Assembly: GCF_000003195.3 (NCBI RefSeq)
Contig: NC_012870.2
Span: forward strand, 54,747,595 to 54,811,594
Direction of reading: 5' to 3'
DNA: 64,000 nucleotides
DNA from: Sorghum bicolor
Lineage: Eukaryota; Streptophyta; Magnoliopsida; Poales; Poaceae
Of this stretch, positions 11,690-22,109 are shown piece by piece. The first letter of the stretch is position 1, and each line of letters starts with the position of its first letter. The position numbers were made by a program, and so were the translations under genes. The notes beneath the pieces were generated by a model. The model was not told the origin of the DNA. It ran no database searches and was given only the letters and a program-made list of their open reading frames with translations.

Positions 11690-12960
11690 TTTTCTTTTCA
11701 AGATGATATGAACCTGATTAACTAAGCAAACTATTTTAAAATAATTGAAAGGAAAAAGATAACTACCAAGTTTACCTCTTGGCAAGGCGTTTGGTGTTTT
11801 TAAGTCCTCCGAACGGGACTCCGTTTTCTCAGTCGTCCTGGGATTCGTTGGATGGCGTAGTCGGTGGTTCCGGTGGAGCCTGCTCTTCATGTATAACTAT
11901 CTTCTCTCTACACTTGACTCGGTGCTACGGTCTCCTCAGGATAGTTCTGTTCAAGGTGTATATCTTCAGACCTTACCACTTCTCCTTCATAGTCCGCCCA
12001 TCCGTCCTTGATAATTTTACCTTCTCTGGTTGCGGTGCATCGTCTCCTTCTTGTCCTGACCTGCTTAGAGTCTTCAACTATATAGTTAGGGTCAGTAAAA
12101 TAGCAGCGTACCTTCTCAGAGGAGAAGTGCATGTGGACTTCTCCGGTTCCAATGTAGATGATTGCTTTAACAGTGCTGAGGAACGGTCTTCCAAGGATGA
12201 TGGGTGGATCGTACTTGTCTTCTCCCATGTCAATAACCTTAAAATCATCTGGAGCTGAATGTATGTTGGTTGTAGGGACATGGTTCCATGCAGGAGCTGA
12301 TAAGTGACTGCGGCCATTATGTTGACGTTAGATCCGGTGTCGTAGAGTGTCTTCTGAAAAGAATATCCGTTGATTGTGCACTCGATGCTTGGGACACCAG
12401 GGTCGTACTTCTTGATCAAGAAAGGTGACTTGAGTTGACGATCTTGACCTCCTTGAGCTGCAGTGACCATCTTAGCTGACTCGGTACACATTTGCTTGTT
12501 CCTGTTCCTCCTGTTGGTCCTCTTCCTTGGTTCATGTCGGGATTGCTCTGGGATTTGTGTAGTCTTGTTCTTGAAGGAAAACGTCTCCTTCTTCCCCTTG
12601 ATGCAGAAACTGATCTTGGCAGCACTAGCGTAGATGTCAGCTCCCGAGGTGTTCAGGAATGGCCTCCCTAGGATGATGGGTGCCCTCTCATCAGTATCAG
12701 TCTCTATCACCTCGAAGTCTGCTGGAGCGTATAAGGTACCAACTCGGACGTAGAGGTTCTTCAATATTCCCTTTGGGAAACTTAGTGTCTGATCTGCAAG
12801 CCTGAGCATAATGTTGACACTGGAGCCAAAGTTGCAGAGTGCTTCTAGGAAGTCCACCATGCCGATGGAGATCGGGATGACGGGACGTCCTGGATTGTAT
12901 CTCTTGACCGGCAGAAGGTCAGTAATTACTTCCACAACAGGGTTACTCCAGTAGTTACGT
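11690..12960 (-). pseudogene. Element A protease region with two retropepsin-like domains
   Basis: Read on the minus strand, the first domain has the active-site-like motif NFGSSVNIM (near 12815-12840) and the closing motif ILGRPFLNT (about 12650-12685). A basic linker follows. The second domain has DTGSNVNIM (near 12315-12345) and, after a frameshift, ILGRPFLST (about 12185-12215). Both motif pairs are those of retropepsins. In domain 1 the catalytic Asp is Asn; elements B and C have Asp there. A deletion between IQLQM and the second ILGRPF block shifts the frame, so the copy is broken. It would process the Gag polyprotein if intact. It ends in a basic tail near 11800-11920. Confidence 0.75.
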
Positions 12961-13009
12961 CCTCAAGCATCTCAGGGCATTGATTGCCTGAGTGTCCAGT
13001 ATCTCCAGT

Positions 13010-14728
13010 GTGTTTGTGCTCGTAGATCTAGGTTCTTCACTTGGTGGAGTCTGGAAGTTATAAAAGTCCTTCATATTTTGCTCGAAATGTACCTGCTCAT
13101 AGAGACAAGGTAGAGATCAAGTGCATGGGCCCTGTTGGTGGAAAACACCAACAGAACCAAAAGTGTATTTGCTCTTCTCTATCCTTAAGCATAGTGAGCA
13201 AGACACAGTTGATGGATAATAAGATCATGAGTGTAGCATTTAAAACATTCGTCAAATCAGATCACTCAACATAATGGAAAGATAATCTATCTATACTTAT
13301 GTTTTTTTTATATATATATCTTCCAAAGATTGAGTGTGCAACATTTTAGCTCATATGATTAGGAGTGTGGGATCACAAAGGTGGAAGGACTAAACATATT
13401 GAATCGATTGGGTTGGTTAATCTAGAGTTGTAAATCATACATGTTTGTCTCTTTTATTTATGTGAACGCCAGAACCAAGGAGAAGCTTATAGAAGTGATA
13501 GTCAAGTACTTTAAGATGTTACCTTACTTGAAGAGTGATGGTACAGTATCACCTTGTGGAAGCTTTCCTCTCTTAGCGGTTGTGCATCGTGTTTGTGGCA
13601 CCCTCCATGGATCATCTCTTGTGAGCTATGCCTTCCTTGTGTAAATTGTTAAACTTCATGTGCGTCTCTCTTTGTCTCCAATGTGAGTTTATCTCAGGAC
13701 TTCCCAGGTCGATATTGAAAGTTTCCCTGCAGGGGTTAGTCCAACAAAATATACAATATCTACTATAGCATACTATCGACTCAAAAATCAACCTAGACAC
13801 CTTGTCTAATTTGATTTAGGAGGGCATTTTAACCTAAGCACCATACTTAATTTAAAATCCTTTGGAAGTAAGACCATCATTCCTAAACTAAGCACCATGC
13901 TTAATTAAGAGATAAATGAAACTGCTCCAAACCTAGACATATACTAAAGCAAATAAAGGTACCATGAGAGCATTTATAGAGATCTACTCAAGTGGAGATG
14001 AAGTAGTGTGATTAGTATTTAACAAATTGAGCATGTCTCAAAGGTAGGGATAACCAACGTAGCAACATGGCAAAGGATGTTTTTATGTAAAGTACTTCCC
14101 CAAGCCTGAATTTTGCAAAATTCAAGTTTGGATGAATTTAATTCAATGTTGTATGATAGTTGGTTGGACATACCTTGTGCTTGTCATTCATCCGATCTTC
14201 TTGCTCCAATCCTGGAAAGGTCAGTGACAAGAATACCCGAAGGAATATTTTTACAATTATCCTTATGTGCTCAAAACACAAGGTAATGATGCAAATAATT
14301 AAAAGCTCATGTTACAATCTGATCAGTGCTTGTTTTAGGACACTAAGCTTGTCTTTGGGAAACCATCAATTTATGTCAATGAAGTGGTTTCCCCTCCAAC
14401 GCTGACCTATATCAAGATCAACTCAACGAGATCTGCAAAATTTATTATAGACATATGCATCGACAACCGCCCTTTTAAAGTTTTTATAAATAGAAAGGAA
14501 GTGGGGGTTGGAGATCTCGAATGTGGTGATGTTGGAGAGACCAATGGATTGTGAAGGTGTTGCATATGAGCATGGAGTAAATGAAGTGGCTATGAAATAA
14601 ATTCCATGCTCATTAATGCTTAGAGTGAAATCCATTTGGTGTGGTGAAAATGGTAAGGTGAGTGTGGTAAAAAAGGAAAAGAAAAAGGATACACGGACGA
14701 CTTGGTTCGAAACTAGCACAGCTACCGT
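13010..14728 (-). other. Element A: sequence of unknown origin in place of gag
   Basis: In element B only about 160 bp separate the primer site from gag, and gag is about 1.3 kb. In A this place is taken by about 1.7 kb that shares nothing obvious with gag. There are short open frames but none with a recognisable domain. It could be an alternative leader acquired by this subfamily, or a replacement by recombination with another element. Confidence 0.5.
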
Positions 14729-14746
14729 TCCCCGGCAACGGCGCCA
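14729..14746 (-). promoter_or_regulatory. Primer binding site of element A (tRNA-Asp)
   Basis: The minus strand reads TGGCGCCGTTGCCGGGGA seven bases inside the LTR end. This is complementary to the 3' end of plant tRNA-Asp (CCCCGGCAACGGCGCCA), the primer used by Athila/Tat-type Ty3 elements. Confidence 0.85.
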
Positions 14747-14753
14747 GAAAGCT

Positions 14754-16012
14754 TGTTGGGTATTTTAAACGCAAACAAAAAAATCCGCAAGTGCACGGAT
14801 ACCGATGTAGCCTTCACCCGGGAGTATTCCAGAGTATCGAGTTTCCACAGGGAACGTGAGTGTACTAATTAAGATCCAAGATCGCCCAAGGATAACTATA
14901 CGATTATTTTTGGTGGGAAGAGAGGAAGTTTCCTGAGAGTTCTCTAGTTGATCTAAGAATCAAGAATTACTTCAAGATTATCTATATCGGGACATCAGAG
15001 CACTAACCACAGAAAGAGATGAGAAGGGGGCTAGGAAGGTCTGACTACGGTCCTACAAACACCGATCCGAACGTGGTGGAATACGTCGACCGTTAGGGCT
15101 GTCACTATCGTAAGGCTACTACAACAATCCGCAGGATTGGGTGCAATTCCAGGTAATTGCAAGACTAAACACCACGTCTAATCTATTAATTACTACTCTA
15201 ATGTTTCAAAGATTAGAGCACTTGATGCAAGCGGGAATCTAATAAATAACTTGAATGTAAATAAAAGTAATTAGAGAACTCAGGAGTTATGAATTGAAGA
15301 ACCTGGAGAACGATGAAGAACGAACCAGTTGCTGCAAAAGTACAATGTTGAGGAAGATCCGACAGATCCGGCTCCTCCTCCGCTCTCCTCTTCTCTCTCC
15401 CTATTTTCTAGATTACAACTAGAACTAACTAGAACTAGAACTAGAAGAACTAGAACTAGAACTAGATGAACTAGAGGTAGAACTAGAAGAACTAGAGGGA
15501 TCCTCTCTACTTGGATGAAGAATTGAAACCCTAGCTTTGATTCTGTAGAAGAGGTATGATCTCTAGGGGCCAGGGGGGTCTGGTTTTATAGTCCCTTCAA
15601 GTGAATCTGGGCCGTCGGATCAAACCGACATTGATCGCACGGTTTTCCTTGATCCTTTAGGTCGGTGGAGCATAATACGCGAAACGGGTCCGAATTGGAC
15701 ACTGTAGCTGGGCGGGTGCCCAGGAGAGTTGGGCGGGCGCCCTGCCTCCGAGCCCGATCGGCCTCCCATTCGTTCCCGTGGCTTCTGGAGTCTTCTAGAT
15801 GGTAGAAAATTGCGCAGCACGTTAATATCTCTATGTAAACCCGACGTGTGGGCCTTTCTTCCATATTTCCTGATAACCCCCTGCAGAAATACACAAACAC
15901 CAAAACTCGTAGAATTCTGTCAGATAAAACCCTAAGTCTAGGTGTTGGTTCCATTTAGATCCTTTTCCATGATTAGTTGATGGTTAAATGTGAGCATTAA
16001 GGACCGTCAACA
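14754..16012 (-). repeat. Element A right LTR (5' LTR)
   Basis: Identical in length (1259 bp) to the left LTR and about 99% identical by eye. It should drive transcription of A on the minus strand. The GAACTA minisatellite is at 15417-15496. Confidence 0.93.
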
Positions 16013-16017
16013 AGCTA

Positions 16018-16110
16018 CTAGCGGGTAGGTCCAAGTGCATGTCCGAGCCCCGTTCGATAGGGGTTGGCTTGCGGCCTTGTGGGCACATCTCAAGACACAC
16101 GAGGGCAGTC
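16018..16110 (-). mobile_element. Element G: short internal segment between insertions A and H
   Basis: Ninety-odd bases of GC-rich sequence continue G after the AGCTA duplication of element A and end at the ATGGT target of solo LTR H. The style (AGCCCCGTTCG, GGCTTGCGGCC) matches 7989-8387 and 18024-18590. Confidence 0.6.
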
Positions 16111-16115
16111 ATGGT

Positions 16116-18018
16116 TGAAAGGTCCTAATATGGCTAGAGGGGGGGGTGAATAGCCTATTTAAAAATTCTACAAAAAAAACACTAGAGCAAGAGGTTAGTA
16201 AATAACAAAGCGAAGCTTTTTGCTCTAGCTCTAATGGGTGTTTGCAAGCCACCTACCCAACAATTCTAGTTGCTATGATCACTATGCACACAAGAACTAA
16301 GTCTCTACTTACACTAGAGAGCTACCTAAAGTTTCTATACAAGAAGTAAGCTACTCTAGTTTGCAAGAAAGTAAGAGAGAGAGTTTGATCTTTATACCAC
16401 CATGTAGAGGGGATGAACCAATCACAATATTATGAAGTCCAATCACCGGGAGAAATCCAATCAACAAACACAAAGGAGACACAAGATTTTTCTCCCGAGG
16501 TTCACGTGCTTGCCGGCACGCTACGTCCCCGTTGTGTCGACCAACACTTGGTGGTTCGGTGGCTAAGAGGTGTAGCACGAACCTCGTCCTCACTAGGACA
16601 CCACAAGAACCTACCCACAAGTGAGGTAACTCAATGACACGAGCACTTTACTAGAGTTACCTTTCGGCTCTCTGCCGGGGAAGGTACAATACCCCTCACA
16701 ATCACTGGGAGATGGCCACGAACAATCACCAACTCGTGCCAATGCTCCTCCGCTGCTCCAAGCCGTCTAGGTGGCGGCAACCACCAAGAGTAACAAGAAA
16801 ATCGCAGCCAAATCGATCCTCAAGTGCCACTAGATGCAATCACTCAAGCAAATGCACTTGGAATCACTCCCAATCTCACAAAGATGTTTAATCTATGAAG
16901 GAGATGAGTGGGAGGTGTTTGCTTAGGCTCACAAGGATGTCTAGTAGTCAAGAATGCCAAGAGTGTAAGCCCCAAGCCGGCCAAACACGTATTTATAGCC
17001 CCTCAAACAAATAGAGCCGTTGGCTCTTTCACTGGGCGAAATACGGGGTCACCGGACGCTCTTAAAGGGGCACCGGACGCTCAACACCAGCGTCCGGTGC
17101 TCCAACGTCAGCCGCGTGTCAGAGTCTAACGGTAAACTGCAGAGTACCGGACGCTGAACAAGTCCGGTGCACATCGGACTCATGCGCAGAGAGCTCCGCA
17201 AACTCGTAGGGTCACCGAACGCAAGCCACTGGACGCTCCCCAAGCGTCCGGTGCTCACCGGACCCATGCGCAGAGAGGGTCGAAAAACGCCCGCACACCG
17301 GACGCTCAAGCCAGCGTCCGGTGCCTTACCCTAGCTGGGCCAGGCACTGTCTGCACCGGACGCTCAGACTCAGCGTCCGGTGCTCCAGAAGCCAGTGTCC
17401 GGTGAGTGTTTCTCCGCGACTTCTCCAAATTTTCCGACCGGCGCAATAGAAAATATGCACTTCATTTTCTCGAAAAGCGCCGAATCCCGCCTCGCAAGCT
17501 TGGTGGGAGGGAGAGAGGAACCCATCCTCTCTCTACCTTTCAAACTCCACCTCCTTCTCAAAGTGTGCCAACACCACAACGTGTGAACCAACAAGTGCAC
17601 GTGTGTTAGCATTTTCACAAACTTTTTCTTTGAAGGAGTTAAGTTAGCTCACTAGGTTCTAATGCATGCTCATGAACAATGACACCTAGTGGCACTTGAT
17701 AACCGCTTAGCCAAAGAATTCCCCTCTTTATAGTATGGCTATCTATCCTAAATGTGATCACACTCTCTATGGTGTCTTGATCACCAAAACCAAAACCCTA
17801 AGCAATACCTTTGCCTTGATCTCCATAGGGTTTTGTTTTTCTCTTTCTTCTTTTCCAAGTTGAGCACTTGATCACCTTATGGTCATCACCATCATCACCA
17901 TGATCATCACTTGCTCCATCACTTGGCATCTACCAACCTCATTAAGTCTACACACACTTAGCATAGAGGTTAGTACTTAGGGTTTCATCAATTATCCAAA
18001 ACCAAACTAGGGCTTTCA
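16116..18018. mobile_element. Solo LTR H
   Basis: The 1903-bp unit starts TGAAAGGTCC and ends GGGCTTTCA, so it has TG...CA ends with a 6-bp inverted repeat. Both sides carry ATGGT (16111-16115 and 18019-18023), the 5-bp duplication expected of an LTR retrotransposon. There is no internal region, so it is read as a solo LTR left by LTR-LTR recombination. The start TGAAAGGTCCTAATATGG and following belong to a very common grass repeat. It contains a hairpin array at 17050-17404. Confidence 0.75.
17050..17404. repeat. Array of CACCGGACGCT...AGCGTCCGGTG hairpins in solo LTR H
   Basis: At least five imperfect copies of ACCGGACGCT are each followed within about 6-20 bases by its inverse AGCGTCCGGT, giving GC-rich hairpins, with CATGCGCAGAGAG spacers between some. 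The array sits in otherwise ordinary LTR sequence. Confidence 0.8.
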
Positions 18019-18023
18019 ATGGT

Positions 18024-18592
18024 GGATGTCGGGACCATTCGATAGGTTCCAAGGGCTCGATGCCTCCCTCGATGGGATTCCACTCACGCGACACCCGCAT
18101 GGGTCTCGGACACGACTATTAGGGATGCTCCGAGCCTCTGCGAGGCTCGGACCGTGGCCTCTCTTGGGCTCGTCCCCATTCATCCCTCGCTCGGTTGTCC
18201 TGAGGCGAATGTTCGAACCCACTTTAGTTATGTCAGTCTCGCAACCTCTGGACCGTAAAAGGCCATGGCCCGAGGTTCTTACCTTAGGAGGTATCGGCCT
18301 CGGCGTAGAAAGGGGGGTCGGGCGCCCTTACCCTAGAAGGAACCGCCCGGATCTGGTCGGCGGGGCGCTCCTTTTAAGGCGACTCGCGTTGGGAGTCGGA
18401 ATGACTACGCCGTTGTGCCAAATCTAGATGGGACGTTTTGCCTACGAAACTAATGCGTGCGTGCGCGCGGTTAGCGTGAGAATCGAAAGAATTGGGCGCC
18501 TGGGTTATCACGCCTAGTTAATGAGGCGGTCGGCGGTTTGTTTCCTCCTCCTCGATTTGCTCCGTGGTGGGCGGGTTGTGGTGTGCCTTCTC
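18024..18592 (-). mobile_element. Element G: internal segment upstream of its antisense gene
   Basis: GC-rich sequence continues G from the ATGGT duplication of H to the TATA box of the antisense gene. No protein is convincing in this stretch; the one long frame (18026-18427) is low-complexity translation of GC-rich DNA. Confidence 0.5.
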
Positions 18593-18600
18593 TATAAAAG
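18593..18600 (+). promoter_or_regulatory. TATA box of the antisense gene of element G
   Basis: TATAAAAG lies 119 bp upstream of the ATG at 18719 and points along the + strand, opposite to element G itself. The antisense genes of elements D, E and F have a TATA box at a similar distance. Confidence 0.65.
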
Positions 18601-18718
18601 CCACCGCGGGGGTTCCCGGTTCTTTCCCCTTTCACCTTTGCCTCCAAGTGCTCTTGTAGTTGCTCTTCATGCCACCACCAAGCCCCTGCCTTCGCTCGTC
18701 CACCTCCGCACTTTAGCC

Positions 18719-19171
18719 ATGGCTGGTGACGACTTGTGGCATCCTTGCAATGTCACGGAGGTGGCACTCAGGGCCTGAGTATCGAGCGGACTTCTTCGTT
18801 CCATTACGGACGAGAAGATGCCGGAGTGGCTTGTTCCCTCGGTGAATGACAGGGAGCCAAACCCGCCGCCAAGCTACGTGGTTTGCTTGCTGGCATTCCT
18901 AGACCAGGGGTTTGGGATTCCGGCCAGCTGGTTCATGCGTGCCCTCGTGCACTACTATGGGGTGGAGCTTCACAACTTCAACCCCAATTCCATCATGCAA
19001 GTGGTCATCTTCGCCACGGTGTGCGAGGGGTACCTAGGGATTCCTCCCCACTAGAACCTCTGGCTCCACCTATTCAAGGCGGAGATGTCCTCCCGGAATG
19101 AAGGCGGGGAGACGAGGCCCCTGAGGCCGGTGGCTGCACGCTTCAGCTTTGGCAGTCATGCTCCAGCCTGT
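18719..19171 (+). pseudogene. Element G antisense gene, 5' part ('putative gypsy type transposon' domain)
   Basis: The frame starts MAGDDLWHP. After a stop at 18776-18778 it continues in the same frame through PEWLVPSVNDREPNPP, GFGIPASWFMRALVHYYG and VCEGYLGIPPH. A second stop follows at 19052-19054, where TAG replaces the usual Trp codon before NLWLHLFKAE. This wording is that of the plant family named 'putative gypsy type transposon' (Pfam PF04195 by memory), found in many grass retroelements and of unknown function. Element B interrupts it at 19172, and the remainder is at 28743-29578. It is oriented opposite to element G. It cannot make a full protein. Confidence 0.8.
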
Positions 19172-22095
19172 TGTTGGGCATTCTTAACGTCATTACCAAA
19201 AGTAGACTTAGTTTTCTAATTTTGATAACGACGCCAAAAATGCCAAACCTATCTCTCATGCCAATTAAGCCAAGTTGTCATCCCCAGCATGACATGAGAG
19301 ACATGGTATTGAAATATGCATTTGCTCATCAAGATAAATAATAAAAGGGGTCAGCAAGCGCACAAATTAATACTGATGTAGCATTTTAACCGGGAAGTAT
19401 TCCAGGTATCGTTATTTATATTTTTACCACTAGGAAGGGATTACTAACACCAATGTTGATTATGGAATGAAATATAGAACTAAGTATCTATCATTGCATG
19501 TGTAATAGAGAGCATTCATCTATGTCTTGCATACAGGGATAAATGTCACATAAAATATAGATAAAGTATGAATGGTGACAAAGATAACTAATCTGATCAG
19601 CATAACTAGCCACATATGATAATGATAAGCACCTCAACAGATATTCTAGCAAGTCATTAGCATGGAACTAGGATGAACTACAAGAATATTTCCTAAGTTA
19701 TTCTTAACTATAAAGTCTAGCATACCATAGTTAGTGCAATTATACTTAGCAATCATTGCGAGACAGAACTATGCCCATGCATAGTGATATTATAAAGGAA
19801 GATGAGAAACATAGCTATCACTCCCCTGTAATAATGTTGCTCTGCCTGCCCTATACATAGGAGGGGGACTATATAAGAATCAACAAAGCTGTCACCATCG
19901 TGAACTACCCCACGATCCGGCATATAGGGTACAATCGTAGATAAATATGCTATAGGCACCACGCCTACACAATACTTATCATTTACCCATTGATCTAATG
20001 GATAAATGCTATACGATCCTAAACATGTATATAATTCTAATCTAACTAAGCCAAGCATATAACTATGATAAACTAGGAACGATATAATTGTAAATATAAA
20101 CAAGTAGAGCAAAGTCATAAGCAATATATTGAAATAGAACAAAGTCATATCCATAATATTGAAGAACAATGATGAACAAATGAAGAGCAGTAGAGGAATT
20201 ACCAAGAATCCTCTTGACAGATTGTTGATGGTCCTTAATGGTCATATTTAACCATCAATTAATCATGGAAAAGGATCCAAATGCAACCAACACCTAGACT
20301 TAGGGTTTTATCTGACAGAATTCCACAAGTTTTGGTGTTTGTCTATTTCTGCAGGAGGTTATCAGGAAATACGGAAGAAAGGCCCACACGTCGGGTTTAC
20401 ATAGAGATATTAACGTGCCGCGCAATTTTCTATCATCTAGAAGACTCCAGAAGCCACGGGAACGAACGGGAGGCCGATCGGGCTCGGAGGCAGGGCGCTC
20501 GCCCAACTCTCCTGGGCGCCCGCCCAGCTACAGTGTCCAATTTGGACCCGTTTCGCGTATTATGCTCCACCGACCTAAAGGATCAAGGAAAACCGTGCGA
20601 TCAATGTCGGTTTGATCCGACGGCCCAGATTCACTTGAAGGGACTATAAAACCAGACCCCCCTGGCCCCTGGAGATCATACCTCTTCTACAGAATCAAAG
20701 CTAGGGTTTCAATTCTTCATCCAAGTAGAGAGGATCCCTCTAGTTCTTCTAGTTCTACCTCTAGTTCATCTAGATCTAGTTCTAGTTCATCTAGTTCTAG
20801 TTCTAGTTCCTCTAGTTCTAGTTCTAGTTAGTTCTAGTTGTAATCTAGAAAATAGGGAGAGAGAAGAGGAGAGCGGAGGAGGAGGAGCCGGATCTGTCGG
20901 ATCTTCCTCAACATTGTACTTTTGCAGCAACTGGTTCGTTCTTCATCGTTCTCCAGGTTCTTCAATTCATAACTCCTAAGTTCTCTAATTACTTTTATTT
21001 ACATTCAAGTTATTTATTGTATACCCGCTTGCATCAAGTGCTCTAATCTTTGAAACATTAGAGTAGTAATTAATAGATTAGACGTGGTGTTTTGTCTTGC
21101 AATTACCTGGAATTGCACCCAATCCTGCGGATTGTTGTGGTAGCCTTAGGGTAGTGACAGCCCTAACGGTCGACGTATTCCACCACGTTTGGATCGGTGT
21201 TTGTAGGACCGTAGTCGGAGCTTCCTAGCCCCCTTCTCATCTCTTTCTGTGGTTAGTGTTCTGATGTCCCGAAATAGATAATCTTGAAGTAATTCTTGAT
21301 TCTTAGATCAACTAGAGAACTCTCAGGAAACTTCCTCTCTTCCCACCAAAAATAATTATATAGTTATCCTTGGGCGATCTTGGATCTTAATTAGTACACT
21401 CACGTTCTCTATGGAAAATCGATACTCTGGAATACTCCCGGGTGAAGGCTACATCGGTATCCGTGCGCTTGCGGATTTTTCTGTTTGCGTTTAAAATACC
21501 CAACACAGATCCGGAAACCAATCGAAGATTGACTCCTTCTAGTTCTAATCCTATGTAGCTATGCTAAACTAGAGATCTAGTTGATGTGGTGGCTCTAGGG
21601 CTTGATTAGAGACTCTCCTCCTTGAATGAATGAATGAATTAGGGTTTCAGAGGGGAGAATGCCTTCTCCAAGGGCCAGGGGGTCTGCTTATATAGCCCCT
21701 CCAAACGAACGTGGGCCGTCGGATCAAACCGACCTTAATCACACAGTTTTCCTTAATCCTTTAGGTCAGTGGAGCATAATCCGTGAGGTGGAGCCTGATT
21801 GGCTGAGGTGCGAGAGCGGGCGCCCTGCCCCCGGGCCCGCTTGGCCTCCCACTTGTTCCCGTAGTTTCTGGACTCTTCTAGATGATAGAAAATTGGCGCA
21901 CACGTTAATATCTCTATGTAAACCTGACGTGTGGGTCTTTCCTCTGTATTTCCTGATAACCCCCTATAGAAATAGACAAACACCAAAACTCATGGAATTC
22001 TGTCAGATAAAACCCTAAGTCTGGTTGTTGGTTGCATTTGGATCCTTTTCTTCATTTATTTGATGATTAAATTTGGTACTTAAGGACCGTCAACA
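19172..22095 (-). repeat. Element B left LTR (3' LTR), interrupted by a solo LTR
   Basis: LTR sequence 19172-20222 resumes at 21511-22095, after the CAGAT duplication of the solo LTR. Without the insert it is about 1636 bp, against 1631 bp for the right LTR. A primer-site-like copy AACGACGCCAAAAATGCC lies at 19228-19245. Confidence 0.88.
20223..21505 (+). mobile_element. Solo LTR of the element A subfamily
   Basis: The 1283-bp unit runs from TGTTGATGGTCC to ATACCCAACA and is the inverse of the element A LTRs. It is flanked by CAGAT (20218-20222 and 21506-21510). No internal region is present, so it is a solo LTR. It lies in the left LTR of element B in the opposite orientation and must be younger than B. 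Confidence 0.92.
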
Positions 22096-22109
22096 AACTC
22101 CCCAAGCTT
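22096..22109 (-). promoter_or_regulatory. Polypurine tract of element B
   Basis: On the minus strand this reads AAGCTTGGGGAGTT against the LTR. It is one G shorter than in A and C. Confidence 0.7.

Larger units (their letters stand above)
8388..16012 (-). mobile_element. Element A: complete non-autonomous LTR retrotransposon
   Basis: Two LTRs of exactly 1259 bp (8388-9646 and 14754-16012) bound the element, and both flanks carry AGCTA (8383-8387 and 16013-16017). The minus orientation follows from the tRNA-Asp primer site beside the right LTR and the purine tract beside the left LTR. Internally only the protease region is recognisable (about 11690-12960). Gag is gone apart from a trace of the zinc-knuckle region near 12970-13005, and there is no reverse transcriptase or integrase. 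The two LTRs differ at roughly 15 positions by eye, about 1%, which indicates a recent insertion. Confidence 0.92.

Noticed and set aside
17050..17404. Hairpin array as a CRISPR array
   Set aside because: Eukaryotic LTR context, no regular spacers and units are inverted pairs.
16116..18018. Unit H as a DNA transposon with TTGAAAG/CTTTCAA inverted ends
   Set aside because: The inverted match is only seven bases, and shifting by one base gives TG...CA ends with a perfect 5-bp ATGGT duplication, which fits a solo LTR better.
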